From: a virus
Direction: 5' to 3' (one strand)
Length of the DNA: 29,462 bases
IMG/VR virus record: IMGVR_UViG_3300017719_000116
Coordinates: 1 to 29,462 of that record
The position numbers and the translations under genes were made by a program. Below the pieces are notes generated by a model that worked only from the letters and a program-made list of their open reading frames with translations, was not told the origin of the DNA and did not search any database. Shown piece by piece: positions 8,380 through 15,906 of this stretch (the stretch's first letter is position 1; each line of letters begins with the position of its first letter).

Positions 8380-11300
8380 ATGGAAGTCGAAAAGAATATA
8401 GCCTTTTTCATAAAGGAACAGTTTCCGGGCATCTATAAAGAGAATGGTCCAGAACTTGTTGCTCTTGTTGAAGACTATTACAAATTTTTAGAAACGCAGA
8501 GTAATCAATCTCTGTATGTTTCTCGTCGACTATTTGAATACCGAGATGTTGACACAACGCTTGCTGAATTACTTCTATTCTTTAAAAATAAGTTTCTACA
8601 TGACCTTCCTCTTAAAGAAAGTACAATAAACTTTATAGTTAAAAACGTTCTCGATCTTTATAGACGTAAGGGTACACCTGCTGGTATCGAATTATTCTTC
8701 TCAATTTTCTTCCAAGAATTTGATATCGATATTGTTTATCCAGCTGATAAGATGATGAAGGTGTCGAATAGTAAATGGAGACGTGGTGTCTATTTGCAAA
8801 TCATTCCTAATGATAATCGATTTAGATCAGTATCAGGAAAGGTGTATACTTACCTTGATTTAATTTCAAAGAATATTGAAGGAAGTACTTCTGGCGCAAA
8901 GGCTGCTGTAAGTAAAGTCAACTTTATTATGTTGAATGGAATCAAGACTCCTATCATTTATATTGATGAAGTGCAAGGTAACTTTGAAAGATACGACGAA
9001 GTCATTGCAGTTGTAAATGGAGAAAGCGTTGTATTTGGTCGTGTTGCTGGCTCACTGAGTGCTTTTGAAGTTGATCAGAATTCTGATGATGCAACCGTAG
9101 GAAACTCTATAGGAGATCAACTCACTATTACATCTCAATTCGGTGATGGTGGTGAGTGTATTGTTACAGATGTAAGTAACTTAATATCCGGTGATGTACG
9201 ATACGAGATTGACGATGGCGGTTATGGATATACTATTGATAATACTCGTTTACAGGTTTCAACACAAACATTACTTGTAGACAATCCTAATTTACAATTC
9301 ATACCTTACGAAAGATTACGAGACTCGGGTGGTAATGAAGCAATCGTAATAGGTCAGACTGAAGATCTATTAGGTGTAAAATCACAAGCTGGCCAAGAGT
9401 TCGATTTAAGTCGTACAATTAATACATTAGATCGTGATACCAATTTCCAAGTAGTACCTATCGAGATTAGTCCATTCAATGCTACATCGCCTGGACCACT
9501 TTATCCTGATGGTGGTGACGATGAAAACGATGTTATTGTAGGAAACTTAACGAACACATCTCAAGTTTCAATTATTACAGACTTAATTGCTCCACATATT
9601 ACGACTCAATTAGATGCTGCAGATTATGAAGCTACCGCTCCAATGTCTGGTACAGCCTCACCGGTTACGTTAACGACACCATTGAATCAAGCGTTTAATG
9701 TACAACCATTTACGATAGGTCGAATTGGTAGTTTCAATAATGTTCGTAAAGGTAGCAATTATCAAACTCAAGTATTCGCTCGAGCTGAAGACGAGATCTT
9801 TAGTCGACTACAAAGACGTAATCAGGTACTCAGATTTGATGATCCCGGTGAAGCAAGTACGTTTAGTGTAGGCGAAACCATTACGCAAAATAATACTAAC
9901 GTTCAAGGTTTAGTACAGGTTGTTGATAATGTAAATGGATTTATTAGTGTATTACCATTCGATTATTACGGGTTTAATAACACTGACGGAATTCAGAAAG
10001 GACAAATTGTTGTTCCTATTGCAGGTGCAGCACTTGACTATGATCGAGATGTACTCGGTGATAATGCTCAGATTAATGCGATTACAGATTTTGCAGTTGG
10101 TAAAATTAAAGAAGTTGCAATATCAAATTCAGGATTTGGTTACGTTGACTCGGCAATAGGTACACTAAAAACAAAAGACACTAATGAAGTACGTGCCGGT
10201 GGAACAATACGAACACTGACACAAGGAAAGACTGCAGGATATTGGTCTTCATTCTCGTCTCACTTAAATGGTTACCAACCTGATGGCGAATATTATGAAG
10301 CTGGTATGCGAGTACAAGACAGTGATTTCTTCCAAGAATATTCATACCAAATTAAATCGTCTCTTGCTAAATCACAATATGAATCTTTACTAAGAGATAA
10401 TGTTCACCTTGCCGGAACCAAAATGTTCGGTGACTTCATCTATAAGGTGAAAGTCGATTCAGAGACAAAACCACGATTCTATCGTAAGTTTAATGATGAT
10501 GGTACAGGTAGCCCATTTGATGTTGCAGATGTAACGAATATCGAAGCATCCGTAACGAACTATACAGTTGATAGTAATTATTTAACTGTCGATCATATTC
10601 CTGGAGGAACCGGCGGGCTGGTTCTTACAAACGACACTGTTTTAGATATTACTAAGAACTGGTCACAGGGTCTCCACATTTATTCGACTACAGTACAATT
10701 ACCATCGAGTGGAACAGGTCCTTTCCCTGTAGCAATATTACTACACGGTAACGGCGGCAACGGTGCCGGCATGGTCTCTCAATTTACGAGCGACTTACCT
10801 GGCCACATCTTAATCGGTGTTGATGGATATCAAAATAGTTGGAACATTAGTAACGAATCATCGAATGGTCCTGACATTGAAATGCTAACAGAGCTCGTTT
10901 CAAACATTCAGGTATATGCTAATGTTGATGAAACTAAGATTCGTATTGTAGGTTCAAGCAACGGTGGTGCTCTTGCATTAAGAGCCGCTGTTGAAATTAG
11001 TGATCCAGCTATTGATACAATTGTTTGTATGATATCGCAAACGAATACAGATCAATATCGTAGTGGACAATTCTATTATCCATTTAATGAAGAGCTTACA
11101 GGTGATGCATACCTGAATGATGGATATGATACTCCGGTAACGACAATTCCGCAAAGACGACTTGTTCAAATGAATGGCGTCAACGATACAGTCGTTCCAT
11201 ATAACGGAGGAACATTCGTAGGAATGACATTCCTTACTGCTCCTAATTCAGCATATCGATTTGCTGGTGCATTAGGCTTTGGAGGTGTTCAATCAGCAGG

Positions 11301-11442
11301 TGTTCCATTCGGTAATAACAGTAATATTGTAGACTATGGCAATACCATATTCATGAATGATAACGTGGGTCACACAGTATCACCGGATATGCGAGTGTTG
11401 CTTAACAACTATCTCGAAGATAACTACAAGATAACATATTAG
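8380..11442 (+). CDS. 7: Baseplate wedge protein gp7-like with appended alpha/beta-hydrolase (esterase) domain
   Basis: The 1020-residue protein has two parts. Residues 1 to about 700 look like a marine T4-like gp7: FPGIYKENGPELVALVEDYY, YRDVDTTLAELLLFFKNKFL, DLYRRKGTPAGIELFF, GGYGY/GFGY beta-modules, then QDSDFFQEYSYQIKSSL and HLAGTKMFGDFIYK (to about residue 690), normally near the end of such proteins. Residues about 745-1015 add a hydrolase: strand and oxyanion-hole loop AILLHGNGG (H789-G793), nucleophile elbow G-S-S860-N-G-G, D936 in NGVNDTVVPYNGG and H998 in VGHTVSP, a complete triad in the right order. The pattern resembles the LpqC/PHB-depolymerase/feruloyl-esterase group. gp7 links wedge parts near the baseplate rim, so the enzyme would be displayed toward the cell, perhaps to deacylate surface glycans; the substrate is unknown. 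An AAGGTG Shine-Dalgarno overlaps the gp6 stop. Confidence 0.85.
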   Translation: MEVEKNIAFFIKEQFPGIYKENGPELVALVEDYYKFLETQSNQSLYVSRRLFEYRDVDTTLAELLLFFKNKFLHDLPLKESTINFIVKNVLDLYRRKGTPAGIELFFSIFFQEFDIDIVYPADKMMKVSNSKWRRGVYLQIIPNDNRFRSVSGKVYTYLDLISKNIEGSTSGAKAAVSKVNFIMLNGIKTPIIYIDEVQGNFERYDEVIAVVNGESVVFGRVAGSLSAFEVDQNSDDATVGNSIGDQLTITSQFGDGGECIVTDVSNLISGDVRYEIDDGGYGYTIDNTRLQVSTQTLLVDNPNLQFIPYERLRDSGGNEAIVIGQTEDLLGVKSQAGQEFDLSRTINTLDRDTNFQVVPIEISPFNATSPGPLYPDGGDDENDVIVGNLTNTSQVSIITDLIAPHITTQLDAADYEATAPMSGTASPVTLTTPLNQAFNVQPFTIGRIGSFNNVRKGSNYQTQVFARAEDEIFSRLQRRNQVLRFDDPGEASTFSVGETITQNNTNVQGLVQVVDNVNGFISVLPFDYYGFNNTDGIQKGQIVVPIAGAALDYDRDVLGDNAQINAITDFAVGKIKEVAISNSGFGYVDSAIGTLKTKDTNEVRAGGTIRTLTQGKTAGYWSSFSSHLNGYQPDGEYYEAGMRVQDSDFFQEYSYQIKSSLAKSQYESLLRDNVHLAGTKMFGDFIYKVKVDSETKPRFYRKFNDDGTGSPFDVADVTNIEASVTNYTVDSNYLTVDHIPGGTGGLVLTNDTVLDITKNWSQGLHIYSTTVQLPSSGTGPFPVAILLHGNGGNGAGMVSQFTSDLPGHILIGVDGYQNSWNISNESSNGPDIEMLTELVSNIQVYANVDETKIRIVGSSNGGALALRAAVEISDPAIDTIVCMISQTNTDQYRSGQFYYPFNEELTGDAYLNDGYDTPVTTIPQRRLVQMNGVNDTVVPYNGGTFVGMTFLTAPNSAYRFAGALGFGGVQSAGVPFGNNSNIVDYGNTIFMNDNVGHTVSPDMRVLLNNYLEDNYKITY

Positions 11443-11444
11443 TA

Positions 11445-11452
11445 TATAAATA
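11445..11452 (+). promoter_or_regulatory. T4-type late promoter, TATAAATA
   Basis: An exact match to the T4 late promoter consensus lies in the 37-base gap after the gp7-like gene, 28 bases before the gp10-like start, followed by a GAGGAAAA Shine-Dalgarno. T4 late promoters are read by RNA polymerase with gp55/gp33. The position in one of the few gaps of this dense operon supports function. Confidence 0.8.
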
Positions 11453-11479
11453 CTTTAACAATTCTGAGGAAAACCTGCT

Positions 11480-13234
11480 ATGGCCAAGCAAACAATAGGA
11501 ATCGGATCAACGGCAAATGACGGAACAGGCGATCCGTTAAGAAACGCATTCGATAAAGTCAACGATAACTTTAATGAGTTATACTTCTCAGCGGGAGGAA
11601 ATTCACCGGTTAGTCTTTTCGACTCTAACCTGAATATCGACTATCCCGGCAAACCGAATAAAATCTCGTTTCTGTATAGCACAGAAGCTGACCTGTTAGC
11701 AGTTGATGCTTCGGTATATCATGGCGCAATAGGCCACGCTCATGATACTGGCGCATTGTACTATGCTCACGGTGAGTGGCGTAAGCTACTCGCGGACACC
11801 TCAGCTGGAGCCATAACAAACTATACTGATCCTTTATCTCCATTTGTTTATGATGGTGCTATCACAAACGATGAAGCAGCAAACTACGTTTTACAAGCAA
11901 ATGGTGATGACACATATACTTGGGTAGCTCAAGGTGGCGGCGGTGGTGGTAGTTCATACACTAACAGTGATGTGGATGCACACATTAATACTTCAGCTGC
12001 ACAAAATAATGAAGTATTAAGTTGGGATGGTTCTGATTATGCTTGGGTTGCACAGGGTGGTGGAGGAAGCAGTACGAACTCTTTTGCTACAATCGCTATT
12101 GCAGGTGTTTCATTACAAGCAGCTAGTGCAACTGACACATTAACGATTAGCCCAGGAGCTAATGTTACTCTTACAGGTGATCCTAACAGTAATGAAATTA
12201 CAATTGCAGCTTCAGGTGGCGGCGGTGGTAGTGGTACTGATCTGAATAGTTTATCAGCTGGTACTATTGATGTAGCTAGTGACTTTATTGGCTTTATCGA
12301 TAATGACGATAGTAGTAATTCTAAAAAGGAATCGATAGTCGATTTAGTTGCAGCAATCGCAGGCTCAGGATTGACTGCATCGGCCGGTCAGCTTACAGCA
12401 TCAAGTGGTTCAAGTACTCTTGCTGACTTAACAGAAGTTGATATGGCTGACCTTGATCTTCATGATATGGCAGCAACTGCTGTTTCAACTTATTATGTTG
12501 TAGGACCAGACAGTTCAAGATATACAATGGATCAATTGCCCGGTGACAATCCTACTGTTTATGTTACTGCAGGTCAAACTGTTGCTTTTGAATTAAATGG
12601 TGCTACTTCATCTCACCCATTTGAAATACGACAGCCTGATGGTACAACAGCTTATAATACAGGTCTTGTTCATTACGCAAACGACGGTACTAAGTCAGTA
12701 GGCTCAGCTGCACAAGGTCAATATGAAGGAACTCTTTATTGGAAGGTTCCCGGCAATATCAGTGGAACATACAAGTATATTTGTACTGTTCATAGTGGAA
12801 TGATTGGTGATATTGTTATTGCTGACCCATCGGCGAGCAGTGGTGGTGGCGGCGGTAGCCTTTCACGAGTTACTGAACTCAAAAATACTGGATCATTTAC
12901 TGGTAACCAATCGGTTGACTTTACTACACTCGGTAAATCATACGCTCTCTATACAGTTGTTGCTGAAAAAGAATGTCGTATTCGTATTTACTCAGATGCA
13001 GCATCACGAACTGCTGACTTATCTCGACCAGTGAGCGATGATCCTCCGGAAGGTGCAGGTGTTATTGCTGAGTTTGTTGCAACCTCACCTAACACAACAT
13101 TTAAAGTTACACCAGCAATATACGGATATATTGACGATGGCGAAACAGTTATGCCAGTTACCGTTACGAATAACACAGGCGGTGCTACTGACATAGACGT
13201 TACGTTTACTGTACTCAAACTCGAAGATAACTAA
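11480..13234 (+). CDS. gp10-like fibre/wedge protein with an internal cupredoxin (copper-binding) domain
   Basis: The 584-residue protein starts IGIGSTANDGTGDPLRNAFD then KVNDNFNELY, the virion-attachment domain shared with the N-terminus of T4 gp10 (which binds gp7). Next come ISFLYSTEADLLAVDA and GAIGHAHDTGALYYAHGEW, then two copies of a WVAQGGGG linker. Residues about 338-447 form a plastocyanin/amicyanin-like beta-sandwich: VTAGQTVAFEL, SSH379PFEI and YIC435TVH438SGM441. H379, C435, H438 and M441 give the full type-1 copper ligand set with C-x2-H-x2-M loop spacing, as in amicyanin. The C-terminal part (about 455-584) is the beta-domain LGKSYALYTVVAEKECRIRI, ending VTFTVLKLE, met on other marine phage structural proteins. 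There is no signal peptide, so it reaches the outside as a virion part. The role of the copper site is unknown: electron transfer, metal-stabilised fold or adhesion. Confidence 0.82.
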   Translation: MAKQTIGIGSTANDGTGDPLRNAFDKVNDNFNELYFSAGGNSPVSLFDSNLNIDYPGKPNKISFLYSTEADLLAVDASVYHGAIGHAHDTGALYYAHGEWRKLLADTSAGAITNYTDPLSPFVYDGAITNDEAANYVLQANGDDTYTWVAQGGGGGGSSYTNSDVDAHINTSAAQNNEVLSWDGSDYAWVAQGGGGSSTNSFATIAIAGVSLQAASATDTLTISPGANVTLTGDPNSNEITIAASGGGGGSGTDLNSLSAGTIDVASDFIGFIDNDDSSNSKKESIVDLVAAIAGSGLTASAGQLTASSGSSTLADLTEVDMADLDLHDMAATAVSTYYVVGPDSSRYTMDQLPGDNPTVYVTAGQTVAFELNGATSSHPFEIRQPDGTTAYNTGLVHYANDGTKSVGSAAQGQYEGTLYWKVPGNISGTYKYICTVHSGMIGDIVIADPSASSGGGGGSLSRVTELKNTGSFTGNQSVDFTTLGKSYALYTVVAEKECRIRIYSDAASRTADLSRPVSDDPPEGAGVIAEFVATSPNTTFKVTPAIYGYIDDGETVMPVTVTNNTGGATDIDVTFTVLKLEDN

Positions 13235-13235
13235 A

Positions 13236-15857
13236 ATGGATAAGCAATACTATACAGTTATATTACAGCCTGGAACAGATGAACCGGCGTTTTTAAGCAG
13301 CGTTGCTGCTGGGATGACTGTAAAAAGTAATCTAAACAACTTCGACGGTCTCATCTTAATGAGCTTGACTCAAGACGAAGTTAACATACTCGTAGCAGAC
13401 GATCGAGTAATTCGTTGTGAAATCGATCTTCCTATTGAACCAACTGAGTATCCTGCTTCGAGCCCTGTTGCTGATCGTGAAGCAGATTTAGTTACACGAA
13501 CTATTCCATCTCCCGGTGGTTTGCCTGGAGCTCGTTTTAGCAGTACAAGCTTTTACTATACAGGTAGTGCAAATCCTGATACAGTAACACAAAGTTCAGG
13601 TGAGGTAGGTTTTTTTACAAACTTAAGTGAAGACGCTCGAGTTACAGCAAATGTAAGACAAAACTATTCAGGCGCTTATGTAGATGTTGTTGCTGTTGAA
13701 GCTGGTGAGCCTTCTTCTAGCTATAGTGGTTGGCTTACGCATCCCGACTTTATGTTAGGTTCTGATGCTTCAAGAGTGTTAGGTGAAGCACAAACATATT
13801 CACTTACACTTACTCCTGATGGTAGCACTGGTTGGTTAGTATCAGGCACTGACAGATCGACTACACATACTAATGCTTTGAATCCGGCAATTAACATATA
13901 TGCTGGTGATACACTTGAACTCGTTAACACAGCAGGGTCATCGCATCCTCTTGAAATTATCGATGCCAGTACAGGTGCTCAGTATGATAATGCAACAGGT
14001 CAAGGAGCTTATGATGGAGCTTCTCAAGGAGACACACTCACTTGGACTCCGACCTCTTTACAAACATCTGGCACCGGTGGATTAGGTACTTATAGATGTA
14101 CTGTTCACGGTGCTATGGCAGGACAACTTCAAGTTAATTATAAACGAACCCGAGTTGAACGTACTGATTGGTCTAACTATGATAATGGATTAGTTGATAA
14201 TGATCAACTTACAGGTGGAGCTGATCTCTTTTCGTCTCATGCAATAGGAGTACTCAGTGCTTGCGCTGGCACATTCTGTGGATGGTCTAATGCTTCGAGT
14301 CTTCGTGTAATTTATCTTGAATCAGTAGCTGACACATATAACGCTGTTATAGAATTTCATAAAACAAAACCAGTCAATCCAGTAACAGGTGTTCGTAACG
14401 CAACTATAGTTACTGGTGCATGGGGTTATACAACAACAGAACTTACTGATGCAATTCCTATTGATGACATTGAATCTATAACAATATATGACGCAGATGA
14501 TAATCCTACTACAATTAATCAAGGCGACAATCCGTATCCACAAACATTTAACATTACACTCGATGCTTCAGGTTCTTCCGAGTATAACGTCACTGGTGAA
14601 GATCGAGCTTATAAAGGTGCTGCAGCAAACATACCAGTAGCGAATAGATCGTTAACGGTCAAGCCCGGCGACACAATTAACATTACGAATAATGCTCACG
14701 GAAGCCATCCAGTAGAAATACGAAGAAGTGGTATAGCGGTTTCTGGTGTAACTGGTGCAGGAACGGCGAACCTTTCATGGGTTGCTACCTCAGGTTCAGG
14801 AACATCTTACGTATGCACAATACATGCAGCTATGACGGGCGGTATCGTAATATCTCCTATGTCAACGACAGATTGGTTTAGTGACTTTACACCTTTCGTC
14901 AACAACGGTATGTGGCCAAGAGTTATTGAAGATCCTGCTGACAACACAGACAAATGGTGTATTGTTTGGGGACTGAACGGCGTTACTAGTTCCCGGCTTC
15001 GTTCCACTTCACTCGATACAGTCAATGCGACAATGAATACAGAAGGTGGAATGTATCATTTCAAGAGTGCAGGTAATTATAGTAACGTATTCTCGTCTGT
15101 AGGCACTCCTAGTTATAAAGCTGAAATACGAATTAAGAGTGGTTCAACTCTTATTGATCTAGGCCGTGGTCTAAATGGTCTTACTATGATATACGATATT
15201 ACTTCAGGATCCACGTTGTCTTCGGCAGTCACTCGCTATCCAAATGGTAATTATAGCGAAGGTGATGTTAATGATTTTACTATAGCAGCTAGTCAACATA
15301 GTACAGCGAATCCATTACTCGATGATTATAGTTCTCGAGGAAGCGGTATCGATCTAAGTGGAATGGGAGCTTATACTTATACGTGTTACCCAGGCACTAC
15401 TTTCCCAGACGGACAATGGGCATTCTTTAGTGGAACAAGTTGTGCAGCTCCTCAAGCGGCAGGTTGTGCATCCTTATTCATTGATGATTATTACACTAAG
15501 CGCGGAGTCTATCCGAGCATTGCCGATCTTAAAAGTATAATGCAAGCGAATGCTTCACCTGTTCTTGAAAGCGAAAACTTAGTTGATGAGTGGTGGAATA
15601 CACCCAGTCCAACAAACTTTGCTTCAACACGTTTATATTCGTCTTCTGATGTATTCCGTATTCCTGATGCCGGCACCTATAATGGCGGTACTGACTTGAG
15701 TGATTTAGCAGGTACACCAAATTTACGAGTCAATGTTCCATACTCAGTTCGTCTAGGCACAGGTAAGTATATAGCTCGAGGCCAAACGATTACTGAAGGA
15801 CGAAGACCTACTTCAGGGCGTGTCTTCCCTCGACAAAAGATAAAACTCGAGGCTTAA
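13236..15857 (+). CDS. Subtilisin-like (S8) virion protease with two inserted cupredoxin domains
   Basis: The 873-residue protein begins with an I9-inhibitor-like prodomain (YYTVILQPG, SLTQDEVNILVADDRVIRCE, residues 1-65). The S8 domain is recognisable in pieces: YVDVVAVEAGE with HPDF (149-172), SSH335AIGVLSACAG, the phage-subtilase segment FHKTKPVNPVTGVRNATIV, HFKSAGN614 (oxyanion Asn), YSSRGSGIDL, and FFSGTS735CAAPQAAG (nucleophile Ser). Two cupredoxin domains interrupt it: about 185-302 (H237, C288, H291, M294) and 435-540 (H491, C527, H530, M533), both with C-x2-H-x2-M and a SHPxEI strand. The usual catalytic Asp in the V-D-V-V-hydrophobic-hydrophobic-D-x-G strand appears as E155. It may mature fibres or cut host surface protein, or be a catalytically dead scaffold. 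It starts one base after the gp10-like stop, so the two are probably co-expressed from the 11445 promoter. Confidence 0.8.
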   Translation: MDKQYYTVILQPGTDEPAFLSSVAAGMTVKSNLNNFDGLILMSLTQDEVNILVADDRVIRCEIDLPIEPTEYPASSPVADREADLVTRTIPSPGGLPGARFSSTSFYYTGSANPDTVTQSSGEVGFFTNLSEDARVTANVRQNYSGAYVDVVAVEAGEPSSSYSGWLTHPDFMLGSDASRVLGEAQTYSLTLTPDGSTGWLVSGTDRSTTHTNALNPAINIYAGDTLELVNTAGSSHPLEIIDASTGAQYDNATGQGAYDGASQGDTLTWTPTSLQTSGTGGLGTYRCTVHGAMAGQLQVNYKRTRVERTDWSNYDNGLVDNDQLTGGADLFSSHAIGVLSACAGTFCGWSNASSLRVIYLESVADTYNAVIEFHKTKPVNPVTGVRNATIVTGAWGYTTTELTDAIPIDDIESITIYDADDNPTTINQGDNPYPQTFNITLDASGSSEYNVTGEDRAYKGAAANIPVANRSLTVKPGDTINITNNAHGSHPVEIRRSGIAVSGVTGAGTANLSWVATSGSGTSYVCTIHAAMTGGIVISPMSTTDWFSDFTPFVNNGMWPRVIEDPADNTDKWCIVWGLNGVTSSRLRSTSLDTVNATMNTEGGMYHFKSAGNYSNVFSSVGTPSYKAEIRIKSGSTLIDLGRGLNGLTMIYDITSGSTLSSAVTRYPNGNYSEGDVNDFTIAASQHSTANPLLDDYSSRGSGIDLSGMGAYTYTCYPGTTFPDGQWAFFSGTSCAAPQAAGCASLFIDDYYTKRGVYPSIADLKSIMQANASPVLESENLVDEWWNTPSPTNFASTRLYSSSDVFRIPDAGTYNGGTDLSDLAGTPNLRVNVPYSVRLGTGKYIARGQTITEGRRPTSGRVFPRQKIKLEA

Positions 15858-15860
15858 GAC

Positions 15861-15905
15861 ATGTTAATAAATAAACAAAACAACATCAATACAAGCGACT
15901 TCTGA
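15861..15905 (+). CDS. Possible 14-codon leader minicistron before gp8
   Basis: An ATG at 15861 is preceded at a good distance by GAGG (15849-15852) and opens a 14-codon frame that ends in TGA one base before the gp8 ATG (TGATATG). The GAGG lies in the 3' arm of a perfect six-base inverted repeat, CCTCGA (15828-15833) and TCGAGG (15847-15852). gp8 has no visible Shine-Dalgarno of its own in the preceding 20 bases, so termination-reinitiation from this frame could feed it. The frame may equally be chance; the peptide has no recognisable feature. Confidence 0.25.
   Translation: MLINKQNNINTSDF
15866..15873 (+). promoter_or_regulatory. Possible late promoter, AATAAATA variant
   Basis: One mismatch (first base) to TATAAATA in the 49-base gap before gp8. 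Its place in a gap supports it, its mismatch and the AT-rich surroundings weaken it. A transcript starting here would lack the ATG of the minicistron at 15861. Confidence 0.4.
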
Positions 15906-15906
15906 T

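Noticed and set aside
15828-15852. CCTCGA/TCGAGG hairpin as a rho-independent terminator
   Set aside because: The stem is only six pairs with a 13-base loop and is not followed by a T run.
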